A stretch of DNA of 64,000 bases, from contig JAEHOE010000034.1 in the NCBI GenBank assembly GCA_016858145.1, forward strand, positions 62,001 through 126,000, given 5' to 3'. The notes beneath the pieces are model-generated. The model was not told the origin of the DNA. It searched no databases and saw nothing but the letters and a program-made list of their open reading frames with translations. This DNA comes from Edaphochlamys debaryana. Lineage: Eukaryota; Chlorophyta; Chlorophyceae; Chlamydomonadales. The stretch's first letter is position 1; each line of letters starts with the position of its first letter. Positions 44,960 to 56,555 of this stretch are shown piece by piece. The position numbers were made by a program, and so were the translations under genes.

Positions 44960-45284
44960 GCGGGGCGGACTGCCAGGGTCATTTTGTGTGTGGGAGGAAG
45001 GTCCGTGGGGGGCCGGGAAGGTTAGGGAGTCGTTTGGCCCTTCGGGGCTCGGCCGGGCCGGTTGGCAGGCGCGGAGGCGTGCGCGGAGCGGTGCGAGGTC
45101 AGGGGCCCGCAGCCCAAAGGGCCGTGTCGGGGCTGCAGTGCTGGCTGTGTGCGGGGCAGGGCTGGAGCAGGGAGTAGCTCTTGTGGCTGCGTCGTGAGGG
45201 CATTCGGCGGCGTAGGGCGGTGCGGCCGAAGGGCCCCACTGCTGTGCATGGCGACTTGGAAACCAGAACTTTCTGCAGGAAGCC

Positions 45285-45289
45285 TGTAA
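45285..45289 (+). terminator. TGTAA poly(A) signal of the GatC fusion gene
   Basis: TGTAA lies 326 bp after the stop. The stretch from 45,290 to 45,608 shows no gene. Confidence 0.6.
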
Positions 45290-45608
45290 TTTTTCCTCTG
45301 GGATGGCTTTGGTGACTAGCTGCTTGCGTGGACGCTGCCACTCCTGTCAGCCTGAGTAATCTTTCCCTCCCTCTTGTCCAACACTGCCCTGCCCAAGCCA
45401 AGAGGAGCTTCATGCACCGTTCGTCTTAATCCTGGTCCGCAGTAAGCTGAGGTGTTCAGATGTCCGTGTAGTACCTTGTCCAGTATAGTATATCCAGTAG
45501 TGGCCTGTGCAAAGCCTGGTGCTGAGGCCAGGGACGTTGCCGCCGCCTTGCATTGCTTTGTGCAAAGGCTGGGACTGGCGCAGGACACCAAAGTCTGTCC
45601 ATGTACGA

Positions 45609-45613
45609 TTACA
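45609..45613 (-). terminator. TGTAA poly(A) signal of LHCSR copy A
   Basis: TTACA on plus, about 450 bp beyond the copy A stop. The matching signals of copies B and C sit at about 470 bp. Confidence 0.55.
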
Positions 45614-46061
45614 TCTTGCCTGGGTTGACAGGCATAGCAGTCTGACCCCATCTCACTTTGCGAGTCTCTGCGTCGTCTCTCACCACTCACCCACCCACGC
45701 TCACTCAGATGAATAGATATATATCATCGACTGCGGTGTGTTGTGCCATGCCGTATGTTTCCGTCGGATTTAAGCATGTTGGTTCCATGTTGTCCGATCC
45801 GCCCCAACCGGTCATCTCAATCACATGCTCATAGGGAGCCTAATCTGCGATCAGCCTATGTTCATGACAATGCACCTTCATGCAGCCACACACACGTGTA
45901 CGTCGACTCGGTGTCATGCCAACGTCCTGCCATTCCATCCCTCAACGCTTGCTTCGTGTCAGTATCACATTGCAGCCAAGACCACGCAGTGCTGTTTAGA
46001 CAGGGCCGCTCAAGGCCTCTGTGCTGCGTGCTCCAAAACTGCTCCCGCTTGACCGGGGCGC

Positions 46062-47314
46062 TTAGATGCCCTTGAGCTCCTCGGGAAGGGGGGTCAGGGG
46101 CAGGCCAATGTCCCTGGGGAGCGACAAGATAGAGGGGAGGAAGGTGTCAGGATAGGTGCGGAGGACAGGAAAGACAGCGAGTGCTAGGGAGAGCTGCCTT
46201 CGAAACTTGCGCATTCCAAGCGCCCCATCTACATGCCCCCCCTCCCTGCCCTTGCTCACCGCTCCAGGTCGTCCAGCTCCAGGATGGCCTCCTTCTCGAA
46301 GCGCAGGAACAGGTGCTCGAAGATCTCAGTCTGCTCAACCAGCTCCTGGGCAACGAAGGCGGCGATGGCGATCATGGCCAGGCGGCCGTTGTTGATCTCC
46401 TTGGTCTGCAGCTCCTTGCGGGCAGCCTCGTCCTCGGGCAGCAGGTTCAGGGGGTCGAAGCCCAGGTAGCCGGGCTCGTACTCGTCCTTGAGCGCGTTGA
46501 AGCCGGTGCCGGTGGGGGTGGCCCAGGCGACGGCCACGCGGTAAGACTCAGCGACACCAATGAAGATCAGCAGGGGCTCCCAGAAGCCCTGGCCGATCTG
46601 CTGGAAGTGGTAGATGGCGGGGCCTGAGGGGAGGGGGAAGAGGGCAGGGGGCAGAGAGGGTCAGAGACAGCAGGAAGACGCACATGCCTGAGCGTTGCCA
46701 GCCAATTGCCATGAGGCTATTTCCAACAGCCGGCAATCCCAGTGCTGTCCCCCTCTTGCCCCCGCTCCCCCGCTCACCCTCCACGCGGCCGTCGAAGTTG
46801 AAGAACAGGGGGAAGTCCTGCAGCTGCTCGCCCACGATGAAGCCCAGGGCGGCAAGCATCGACACGCGGCCGTGCACGATCTCAGACTCGCGCCAGCGCT
46901 TCAGGTCACGCAGGTTGGTGGTGCGGGCCAGGCCGGCGGGGTCAAACACGTTGTCGAAGGGGGCGGACACGCCGGGGCAGGTCTTGAGGTCTGAGGGGTG
47001 GAAAGAGGAAAGGAACGGGGGCATGTCGGGTCAGCGGCATGGTTTTCGAGGTTTCTCGGCTTACATGCGCACCCAGCAAAGCTAGCACCATCGTTGTGCG
47101 TCTGAGCAACGGGTGGGCCCAGCCTCAGGCACTACGACCCTGCCCCGATTGATCGCCGTGCGCGCGACTCACACTCGTACGCGTCCTGCTCCACGGCGGG
47201 AACGGGGCCCTTGCCGCCAAGGGTCTTGCCAGAGCGCACCACCACGGAGCGGCGGGCGGACACGCGCGGCGAGGCGCCGGCCTTCTGAACAGTGGAGCGC
47301 ATAGCGACGGCCAT
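46062..47314 (-). CDS. LHCSR: LHCSR copy A, stress-related light-harvesting protein
   Basis: Four exons: 47314-47173, 46990-46778, 46623-46260, 46113-46062, giving 771 nt (256 aa). LHCSR is a three-helix thylakoid chlorophyll a/b-xanthophyll protein that senses low lumen pH and dissipates excess light (qE). A chloroplast transit peptide ([20 protein letters not shown]) precedes helix B with [20 protein letters not shown], the loop [20 protein letters not shown], and helix [21 protein letters not shown]. Helix A follows with [20 protein letters not shown] and then the acidic lumenal tail ([13 protein letters not shown]) that carries the protonation sites in this family. Start 47314 was chosen because it begins the transit peptide and has a good AAGATGGC context. 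The frame is also open to an ATG 156 nt upstream. It differs from copy C only at residue 8 (Thr for Ala). Confidence 0.97.
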
Positions 47315-48648
47315 CTTGACTCTCGGAGGCTCGAAAATTACTGAAGAGGTGTGGGAGTGAAGCGCGAGAGACGAGTACACAAGGAGCACGAGAATGACGG
47401 TGAAGGGTGGGCCCGCGGGGCTAAGTACTCGCATGGGCGAGCCCCTGTGTGGCCAGAAAATCTCGGCCACTCACTTTCCGGTGGGTCCGTACGGCATTCT
47501 GGAACCTTTTGCTCTCACCGTTGTTTTGCCACTTGTGCGAATGTGACTGTATGCGGGCTGCTCAGGTAGGCGATGGAGCTTGGTCGGTTGGAGCTTGGAC
47601 CAATCGCCGCCCGCGTTTGCGACGCTCGCGCTGAGGAGCCACCCACGCGCGCGCTCCCTCGCAGGCTCCATCTGATCGTTCTAGACTTATCGAGCTCTAC
47701 ACCACGTCTGTACCTGCGCCACCGCTGCTGCGTGCGGTCATGACCACGCAAGTCGGGGTTTCGCCCCGGCATGTCTCTCACATGTGCATGCGGCCCCGGT
47801 GCCACGGGGGCTTAACCCAGGGAATACGATTGAATAATTGCCAGCCCTTCATCTGCACTGAATGGGGGAGTGGCACGCAGCAAGTAGCCGGCCGCTCGTG
47901 GGTGCGTGACCGCGCATGTCAACTCCACTCCCCCCCCGCAGCCCCCCCTCGCGCTCTACGCCTTGACCCTACTCTGCGCCCTCCCCGCTGACTGCGTCAG
48001 TGGTCAGCTTTGCTTCTCCTGTCTTCAGCTGCCGGGTTAGATGCCTTTCCACGCCGCCACATACGCAATTCCAGGAGGTGCAACTCTGGGCAGTTCCTGG
48101 GCACTTGTGCCGGCACCAGCGGGCTACTGGGCCCACGCTGCGCAGAAGGGTATAGAAGGCTCTGTGTTCACAGCCAAGCTGTTTGGGTTACACCGGAGGA
48201 CACCGCGGACGGTTGCAGAGGTCCAGGCGTGTTCAGGCGTACCGTTCCAGACGCAGACCAGACGTCTGAAGCCCTGAACTAGGGTGCGAAGGGACTAACG
48301 AGCCATGATTCCGTACGCCTCCAGTACTCCTCTAGTCCTCCAGCGCTCACGCCTTAACGGTACGGCCCTACATATGTACGACTTTGTCCATGCCCGCACC
48401 GCATGCCAGACCACCAGCTGATGGAGCGACTGAGGAGCCGACCAGTGGTGAGTCCATCCACCACCACGGATTCCTGACAGCACCGGTACGCCAGAGCGCT
48501 AGCACCTCCAGTCGCTTGTGAAGCAGAGCGCAGCAGGACTGGCTCAGAGCACCACCGCTCCTACACCTTGGCAAAGGGGTTGCCTGTATGAAGGTGGCAG
48601 GCAGGGGAGGCACACTCAGCACTCACCGAGGCGCAAGCCCGGGTTCGG
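47315..48648 (-). promoter_or_regulatory. Upstream region of LHCSR copy A
   Basis: About 500 bp next to the gene is nearly the same as in copies B, C and D, and patchy similarity to B's upstream reaches about 48,200. It includes TTCTGGAA at 47,497-47,504, a minimal heat-shock-element-like pair found in all four copies. Only this copy has a CCAAT (about 47,608). No separate gene is seen. Confidence 0.6.
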
Positions 48649-51600
48649 CTAACACGACAAGATCTCCAGGCGCTCGCAGCGGCCCTCATTACCGTCTGGG
48701 ATGGAGAGCCCAAAGTAGTTGTTGTCCAGATCGTTGCAGAGTTGGGTGCTCTGCTTGAAGGGGTTATAGTACACGTCGCACTTGGCGTGGTAGATCGGGT
48801 CTCCTGGGGGGCACGGGGGTGGGGGCCGCGGGAATGCAGCACAAGGCGTCCAGACTGCTGCAACGCACCCCCGGCCTTCCTCGATGCCATGGCCGCCTGG
48901 TAACTGGGTCCCTGGAGCCATGCATGCCCGCATGCACTGGCATTGCAGTTTGCAACTCCCAGTGTTTGCGGGACTGGGGCGAGCCAGCGCGTGATGCAAG
49001 GACGCACCGGCCTTGGCGCTGCCTGAGGACAACGCGGTCTCGAAGTACCTGCACGGTAGTGTACGGCAAGTACGTCGAATCCACGCACACCGGTGGCACA
49101 CACGGCAAGCGGGTACGGAAAAGGGCATGCTACGTGTGCCACAGGCCTCGAATACCAACTTCGAAAGCACTCACGGGCCAAGCTTCTCGGTGTACGGCAT
49201 GAAGAAGAACCTGGGCGGGGAGGGTTGGTGGGGCAGGGTTGGTGCCGGGTGATGGCCGAGCGACCAGCGCTACGACGCTGCCTAGAGCCCTAGCCCGCCT
49301 CCCGTGGGTGTCGGTGTGCAGGTGGCACACCCAGTAGGTGGCGCTCTCGCTCAACCCCTCCCCTTCTGGAGGCGGTTCCTGCTGTAACCATCGCATCCCT
49401 CCGCGGCCAGCTCACTTGTAGGAGAACTTGTACGACCGCCAATCGATCTCCCAGAACTGTTTGACAGGCAAGGGATCGGATAGGGCGTGATGGAGTAAGG
49501 ACAGGTTGGCCGCAAACAGCAGGCAGGGCCATCCAGGACAGGGGACGGGAGGCCGGGAGGGTCCTTTTGAGGCTGGGAGGGTCCTCATCCACTGACCTGC
49601 ATGGAGCCCGTGACGTCGCACTTCTTGAAGTAAACCCTCTCGCCGGGCTCGCCCGGCAGGATGTTGGGGGAGTCCTGTGAACAGGTAAGGCCGCCAGGAT
49701 GTGTGTGCGATCAAGGAGGGCGGTTGTGCTTGGAGCGTGAGGCTGTTAGGGGTGGGGGACCCTACCTTAAGGCTCAGGCCACCAAGTGGCTGGGAGACAA
49801 TACCGGCGGACCACCCTTTCCTGCGAGTCTCAGGTGGCAGATTGACTGTGCAGGAGCCCCCAGGCGTCCTGGCCTTGATTGACGATGATTAAAGGCACAG
49901 CGGAATTAGTGGAATAGTACTGAGGGGGGCTCTACGGGCCCGGCCCTAGCAACGGGGTGTGACGACCGAAAGTCAGTCACGTTGCGTGGGTGTCGGTGTG
50001 CAGGTGGCACACCCAGTAGGTGGCGCTTTCGCTCAACCCCTCCCCTTCTGGAGGCGGTTCCTGCTGTAACCATTGCATCCTTAAGGCCCAGGCACAGGGT
50101 GGGGTCCGCCACGGAGCGGATGCGGTGGAAGATGGTCTATTGGGGCAGGGGCAGACGGTTTTAGACTGAAAGTTTGCCCGGTAGTGGTCCCAACCTAAGC
50201 TGCCCCCTTACGGTATCCTCCAACCTTACTGCCCTCCCATGCCTGCAGACCGGGTGCACTGAGGGCAGTCGCGGCTTGCCCCGCCCAAGCGAGCCCCAGT
50301 GCCGTGCCGTGCCGTGCCCCACGCCCTACGCCGCAATCAAGCGCTTTGCTTTGTTGGTGTCCTCAACCCAGAGCCGTTATGTCGGAGACGTACGGCAACC
50401 AGCCATCGTGCTGGACCCCCCCAGGCTGCCAATTGAAGGAGGCGTACAACATGACTCACAAGTGCGTTGAAGCCTCCGCCTCCAGGCGATGTGGCGCGCA
50501 TGATAGAGAGCGAGTCACGGTCCGGGACGCCTGCGTGCGCCATACGGGGAGGGCCAGACAGTCCCTGCTGAGCACCCACGACCCAAGGAGAGGGCGAGCG
50601 CACGACGCCTTGCCAGTTAGTGGTGGACGGGTTTATCAAAGGGCGTGCGATCACTGCTGTGCCCCGACATGCAGCCTCATCATCACGCACCTGCTGGTTC
50701 CTGAGTGATGATCCACCTCAGGTTCCGGTTGGTGCTGCGGCTCCTGAGTCACGACCATGCCCTCCCTCAGGGTGACACCCGCGGGGGCACCGACGGCCAG
50801 GTATCCGGGTGAGCCGATGCCGTCGAGGGTACTCGTCACAAGCACCGTACCGTCAGGCGGCTGATCTGGAGTGCGTGATAATAACAAGGGTAGTGGGCAG
50901 TGGGCAGTCAGCAGCAGAGAGAGCAGTCCCGGTAATGCTGCTCGATAACTGACGCGGAGATCCCCTTGGTACATCGTGTCACTGTCCAGCACCCCCTCAG
51001 GCCCTCACCGAAGCACTTGTTGCCGATTCGGCCTGACGTGCGGCCGGCGATGGCGGAGAACTGCCCGGGCTTGCACGTGCAGTACCTGACGTAGCAAGAC
51101 AGCTCGATCATCCAGTGCGCGCAGTGCTTCTCTTTATATCTTCTGGAGGGTGCATGTGTGCGCCCAACCCAACCGGCTACGTCCGGCATTGCGGGGTTGC
51201 GAAGGCCCCTAACTTATGGCGGCGTGGGTTTAGTCCGTGCGCTGTGGGGCGTAGTGCTTGATTGCGCGGCCCCAGTGCTGCCCGGCCTCGCGGGGTTTGG
51301 GGCTCGGCCCTTTTCCCTGGCCTGGGGAGGACAGACACCCCTGTTAAGGGGACAAGGTGTATCTTCTCACCAGTAGCTCCCGTAACCACAGCAGGATTCG
51401 CCCTTGTTGGCGTCACAGCTTGGGGCGCCGAACCTAAGCGAGGTGGGGGCGCATGCGGAGAGCGGGTGGTTTCCGTGGTTCAAAGAGACAACAGAAGACT
51501 GAGGGGGCGGGCATGGGCGTGCTCTCTCAATGGCACGGCACACTCACACGTAGTACTGCGGGCTGCAGAAGTCGCAAAACCAATCGTTGTTGCAGATGTC

Positions 51601-53925
51601 AACCTTGTAGATGCCGGTGTACGAAATGTTTGCGACGCACTCCTCTGCACCCGTTTCGCAAAGCAGGGGGATGGGAGGGGCAAGGTCAGATGGGCATGAG
51701 CTGCTGGGATGGAGCAAGGAGCCGCCCAGTGTCCATGACAGGTAGGAGCATGCACCCTGAGCAAGCTCACGTGGCTGGATGACGTCGATAGACGTCCTGG
51801 TCACGGCGGGGAGAACCACGTTATTGGGGCGGGGTCAGCAGGGCATGTGCTTGAGCGGCAAGTAGGAGGCTGGAAAGCACTGGGCTGAAGCCCACCCGCC
51901 GACGGGAGAACTGCATGCTGGAACGGTGCTCCCCGCCCGCGGTGCCGCTCCCTCACCAGGCAGTCTTGCCAAGCTTGTTCTTGAGGAATGCACCACCGAG
52001 CTTGTCGCTGATGGTAAGGGAGTACGGGGCATTCTCCACGCCCGTGTTCTGATGGGTAAGGGCCAAGCAGGATGGGGGTGAGTGGGCGGATGTAGGTGAG
52101 GTAGGGCAGCCGGAGCCGTGTCATGCGCGGGCACCGGGAGCGAAACTTGCTCAGATGTTGAAAGGGCCCCACCTCATAAAACGTTGTGCCGGGGTACGGG
52201 ATCTGCCAGAAGTACGGATTCATGTGGGAGTCTGGGGGCCACAGCAAAAAGGCGCGTGGAGGGGGCCGGGGCACAACCATGCATGCAGTTGATGTGGCGG
52301 CAGTCCCGGTGGTTCAAGGCCTCGGCTCATGGCTCCAAGCATGCAATAGCCCTGGTGTGACAATGCCCTCTTACTTGGAGGGCGGTACCTGGGGCATGCT
52401 CCCCTCCTCGGAATGGGCCGCCCGGGTCATCCCGCGGACAACAGCAGCCGTGGTCACGGCCCCCTCCCCCCCGCTCCACGGCACACGGGCGCCCCACCTG
52501 AAATGACCTTGCCGTTGCCTGAATCGACGTGGAACCACTTGCCCGTGTTCGTCAGGACGAGCGCCGTGTGGTTTCGGAAGTACAGGCTCGCCCGATCATG
52601 CCAAAGCTGTGGGGGTGAGGATAGGTAGGCGAACGTCAAGTCGCCCGGGTGGGTGTCAAAGCTTGGGGCCTCCGCCTACCAGCCTGCAATTGGCAATTAC
52701 TGCTGCGACCGGCAGGAGGCCCGGGGCCCGGGGCCCGGGGCCCGAGGCCCGGGGCCCGGGGCCCGGGGCCCGGGGCCCGGGCCCGGGGCCCGGGGCCCAA
52801 GGCCCGGGCCCGGGGCCCGGGGCCCAAGGCCCGGGCCCGGGGCCCTGCCCTGCCCTCACCACGTCGAAGCTGCCATCGGGCTTGTACTTCAGAAGAGCCA
52901 TCAAGTTATCATATTTGAGGGTGAGCGCGTACTGCCCGGAGGGCGAGAAGAGTGTACTGCCTGCCTGTGCGCACCACGCAGGCAGGGGCAGCAGCGGCAG
53001 CAGCGGCAGCCACGTGGGAGGCGGCTCACGTGGGACGCGGCACTGCGCCTAGCCCCGCCTGGCCGTACCCACGCATGCATGACCCTCAGCTCAACCCTCG
53101 ATTGACCAACCACTAGTGCCCAGCAGTTCCGGTGCGGCCATGGCCATGCCCCTTATGTCCCCATGCCACTCACAGTCCAGCGTTGTCACGTTGTTCGCAC
53201 CCAACTTGCTGCTCAGGCTGCCGTGGTAGATGCCGCACGTGGCGGCGGGCACGCACTTAGCACGGGGGGTGGCGGGACAGGTCTCCTTGGGGTTGACGGC
53301 GAGCTCGGTCAGGCGGAACAGGGGAGGGCCGCCGGGGCTGGTGGGCGGCACGACCACCAGCTTCTTGTCGGGCTCTTGGGGCGGGACAGCGGAAAGTTGG
53401 GTGCGACTGGTGAGGCCCGGACGAGCCCATTGCTCCCAAGGCAGCAGAGACTCTTACAGGGAGGTCACGAGAGGTCAAGGGAGGTCTAGAGCGGAGCCAT
53501 CAGCCTTACCTGACCGGGAACCTTCGAGGGTGTCCTGTGTCAGCAGCGGCTTGAGACCACGGCGGTGTGGGCCGCGAGCAGCGCCTGCCGTGATCGGAGA
53601 CACGGACACATCGTCGAGACTCAAGCGTTTGCGTGTGTCCGGCGCTTGTCCGGGACTTCGGGAGGGTGGGAATTGTCTTACCGGCGGCGACCGAGGCGTC
53701 CTGGGGCAGCAAGTGCACGTTGAACGCGGTCCTGGCCAGTAGCAAGCGCGCATCAAACACTTCTTCAAGATTACGCGGAAAGTGGCGAGAAGCGTTCCCT
53801 GCCACCTCAGCGGTACCATACCTACCGTGCGTTCGCCCCCCCTGTTCGCAACCATTACGGTATCGAGGGACGGTGCCGTCAAGGGGTTCGCCACCGCACG
53901 TGCCCAGCGCGCCCGCGTCGATCGC
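48649..53925 (-). CDS. Cys-rich secreted-type protein with bulb-lectin and ricin-like regions, 5' end missing
   Basis: Nineteen exons can be joined in phase: 53925-53682, 53584-53510, 53374-53174, 52960-52860, 52606-52498, 52231-52173, 52048-51957, 51796-51771, 51644-51548, 51418-51371, 51085-51009, 50865-50779, 50530-50460, 50136-50071, 49674-49597, 49456-49416, 49210-49175, 49048-49008, 48803-48649. Beta-prism (bulb-type lectin) patterns are visible: LFSPSGQYALTLKYDNLMAL, LYFRNHTALVLTNTGKWF and APYSLTISDKLGGAFL. A Cys-rich middle follows (CNNDWFCDFC, GESCCGYGSYW), then a ricin-B-like stretch (SVADPTLCLGL...CDVTGSMQFWEID) and a Cys-containing end. This suggests an extracellular carbohydrate-binding protein. 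No start codon or signal peptide was found upstream of 53,925. The donors at 50,779 and 50,071 are the least certain. Confidence 0.65.
49304..49398. repeat. Intronic repeat, copy 1
   Basis: About 95 bp nearly identical to 49,985-50,081, lying in a different intron of the same gene, with only scattered differences in the core. The element starts about 17 bp inside the intron after exon 49456-49416. Confidence 0.9.
49985..50081. repeat. Intronic repeat, copy 2
   Basis: It shares a core (GTGGGTGTCGGTGTGCAGGT onward to GCATCC) with copy 1. It abuts or overlaps the end of exon 50136-50071, so the exon's donor may lie inside the element (GTTACA at 50,070). Confidence 0.9.
52717..52846. repeat. GGGCCC minisatellite beside a splice donor
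   Basis: About 130 bp made of GGGCCCG/GGCCCGGG units, in three similar sub-blocks ending CCCAAGG. It begins 13 bp inside the intron downstream of exon 52960-52860. The unit is self-complementary and should fold strongly in RNA and DNA. Confidence 0.95.
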
Positions 53926-54774
53926 CTGCGCAGCACACCTCTAGGCCGCACACAGTAAGTCTAGACCTTCAGGAGCAGAATGGGGAGCGGAGAAGGACAG
54001 GGAGGGGCTGGAGGGCATGGCCTCAGTGTTCCGCCCAAGCAGCGAGGCTATCCAGCGTTGCACGGGCCGGCACACGGAGCGGCATACTCCGGCGGTTGAG
54101 GCACACAGACAAAACCACTGAGCTGCGCTGCAGTCAAGGCTTGCCCCTTTTTTCTTGAAGGTGGGCCCGGGGGGCCGAGGATGGTCGTGGGGGTGAAACA
54201 CATTTCCACACCGACCTACGACAAAGTGTCGCGACTACCGCTTTCCCCACAGGTCTCAGTTGCCTAGGCTTCGATCGCGACATCGCGGTCGGTTCGGGCT
54301 TGAGAGGGCAACGTTTGACGAACATCGGTGTGCACCATCCCGCTTCCCCGCAGCACCGCTAGCTCTGGTCTGCATGTACATTATGGACGGCTAGGCAAAA
54401 GCTTTATCACATGAGCGCGCGAGCCCAGGGCGTGGGACCGTGTCACGGCCCCGCTCGTCCGAGCTGCATGTCCCCTCCGAGAGGGCGCGAGTCGTCGCGG
54501 AGACAAGCGATAGCTAACACATGCGTTCGTGAGCGAGTGCTCGGTCCCGCCACCCAACTGCATGTCTAACTCCTAACTCGGATACCCTACTATCCAAAAG
54601 CGGAAGAGTGAGACGAGCGTCCACTGAGATGCAATGGCGTAGCCCCGTTTACCCCCTCCGGGGGTAACTGCGGCAAGCCAACTTGCCCCTCGTGTCAGCT
54701 CCTGCGTCCTGCCCCTCGCCCGTTGCTCGTGTTTTAAGGCTCCTATGCTCAAGAGCTCAGAGCTGCACCCTGGG
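53926..54774. other. Upstream region of the lectin-like gene
   Basis: The missing first exon(s), signal peptide and promoter should lie here, but none can be supported. Bases around 53,975-54,080 resemble 57,815-57,930, which flanks the duplicated LHCSR unit, suggesting an older shared duplication. Confidence 0.4.
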
Positions 54775-54816
54775 CCGTGAAGGCAACGGGAATACGGCCA
54801 GTATCACCCAGGGCCT

Positions 54817-54821
54817 TTACA
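54817..54821 (-). terminator. TGTAA poly(A) signal of LHCSR copy B
   Basis: TTACA on plus, about 470 bp after the copy B stop. It is conserved at the same place in copy C. Confidence 0.6.
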
Positions 54822-55287
54822 GTGTACCCTGACAGGGGGTCTGTGCCCCGTCACGCATCTCACTCCTCCTTGATCCTAGTCCAGCACGGTAGCGCACTTC
54901 ACACCACGTAGCATTCGAGGTGCAGCATTAATGTATACAAAACGCCGCTGAAGGCCGGCTGTTTGCCTCCCCCGCCACCCGCCCTTTCGCAGCCCGCTTG
55001 AGAACCATATGCTCCTACAGAGCCTAACCTAAGCCTAGGTTTGTCATAAAGAATGCTTAGCGTCTTATCGTCCAGCATCCACATCCAGGCCCATGGTGCA
55101 GTACAAAGGGGCCCCAGCGCCGCACAACAGACGGGCGCCAGAGCCTCCGGGCCATTTATACCTGCCGCAGTCACTTGTCACGGCATTAGCTCAACCAGCG
55201 TGCGTCAGCCAATCAGCTGAACGAGTCAACATCCTGCTGTGCTCCAAGGTCCGATGGGTCTAGACAACTCCCGCTTGCTCGAGGCGC

Positions 55288-56555
55288 TTAGATGCCCTTG
55301 AGCTCCTCGGGAAGGGGGGTCAGGGGCAGGCCGATGTCCCTGGGGAGCAACAAGATAGAGGGGAGGAAGGGGTCAGGTATGGTGCAGAGGACAGGAAAGA
55401 CAGCGAGTGCTAGGGAGAGCTGCCTCCAAAACCTGCGCAATATGAGCATGCCGTCCCAATGCAACCCTCCCTGCCCCTTGCTCACCGCTCCAGGTCGTCC
55501 AGCTCCAGGATGGCCTCCTTCTCGAAGCGCAGGAACAGGTGCTCGAAGATCTCAGTCTGCTCAACCAGCTCCTGGGCAACGAAGGCGGCGATGGCGATCA
55601 TGGCCAGGCGGCCGTTGTTGATCTCCTTGGTCTGCAGCTCCTTGCGGGCAGCCTCGTCCTCGGGCAGCAGGTTCAGGGGGTCGAAGCCCAGGTAGCCGGG
55701 CTCGTACTCGTCCTTGAGCGCGTTGAAGCCGGTGCCGATGGGGGTGGCCCAGGCGACGGCCACGCGGTAAGACTCAGCCACACCAATGAAAATCAGCAGG
55801 GGCTCCCAGAAGCCCTGGCCGATCTGCTGGAAGTGGTAGATGGCGGGGCCTGAGGTGGAGGGGGCGGAGGGCAGGGGGCAGGGAGGGTCAGAGACAGCAG
55901 GAAGACGCAGATGCACACGGATGAACTGACAGTTGACCAACACTTCGACGAGCTGCATTCACAGCTAGCAACCCCTGCCCTGCCCCCCCTCTTGCCCCCG
56001 CTCCCCCGCTCACCCTCCACGCGGCCGTCGAAGTTGAAGAACAGGGGGAAGTCCTGCAGCTGCTCGCCCACGATGAAGCCCAGGGCGGCAAGCATCGACA
56101 CGCGGCCGTGCACGATCTCAGACTCGCGCCAGCGCTTCAGGTCGCGCAGGTTGGTGGTGCGGGCCAGGCCGGCGGGGTCAAACACGTTGTCGAAGGGGGC
56201 GGACACGCCGGGGCAGGTCTTGAGGTCTGAGGGGTGGGAAGAGAGGAGGAACGGGGGTCAGCGGCAGGGTTTTCGAGGCTGCTCGGCTTCCTTGTGCCCC
56301 CGCTTCCATGTGCACCCAGCAAAGCTAAGCACCATCGTTATGCATCTGAGGACGGGGGAGCAGCATCAAGCACTACAACCCCGCCCCGATTGATCGCCGT
56401 GCGCGCGACTCACACTCGTACGCGTCCTGCTCCACGGCGGGAACGGGGCCCTTGCCGCCAAGGGTCTTGCCAGAGCGCACCACCACGGAGCGGCGGGCGG
56501 ACACGCGAGGCGAGGCGCCGGCCTTCTGAACAGCGGAGCGCATAGCAACGGCCAT
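55288..56555 (-). CDS. LHCSR: LHCSR copy B, stress-related light-harvesting protein
   Basis: Exons 56555-56414, 56226-56014, 55849-55486, 55339-55288 have the same four lengths as copy A (142, 213, 364, 52 nt; 256 aa). The protein matches copy A and C except that ATPTGTG between helix C and helix A reads ATPIGTG, and residue 8 is Ala. All chlorophyll-binding motifs ([14 protein letters not shown]) and the acidic lumenal C-terminus are intact, so it should be a working pH-sensing quencher. It lies head-to-tail with copy C, 2.1 kb from that gene's stop. Its intron 2 is close to copy C's and unlike copy A's, showing that B and C are the youngest pair. Confidence 0.97.

Noticed and set aside
50304..50708. 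Plus-strand frame with Cys-rich stretch (YNQPSCWTPPGCQ)
   Set aside because: Looks protein-like for about 25 residues but has no neighbouring plus-strand exons. The minus strand carries an in-phase exon at 50,530-50,460.
52609..53105. Gly/Pro/Arg-rich frames across the GGGCCC minisatellite
   Set aside because: Open only because the repeat lacks stop codons; it lies in an intron of the lectin-like gene.
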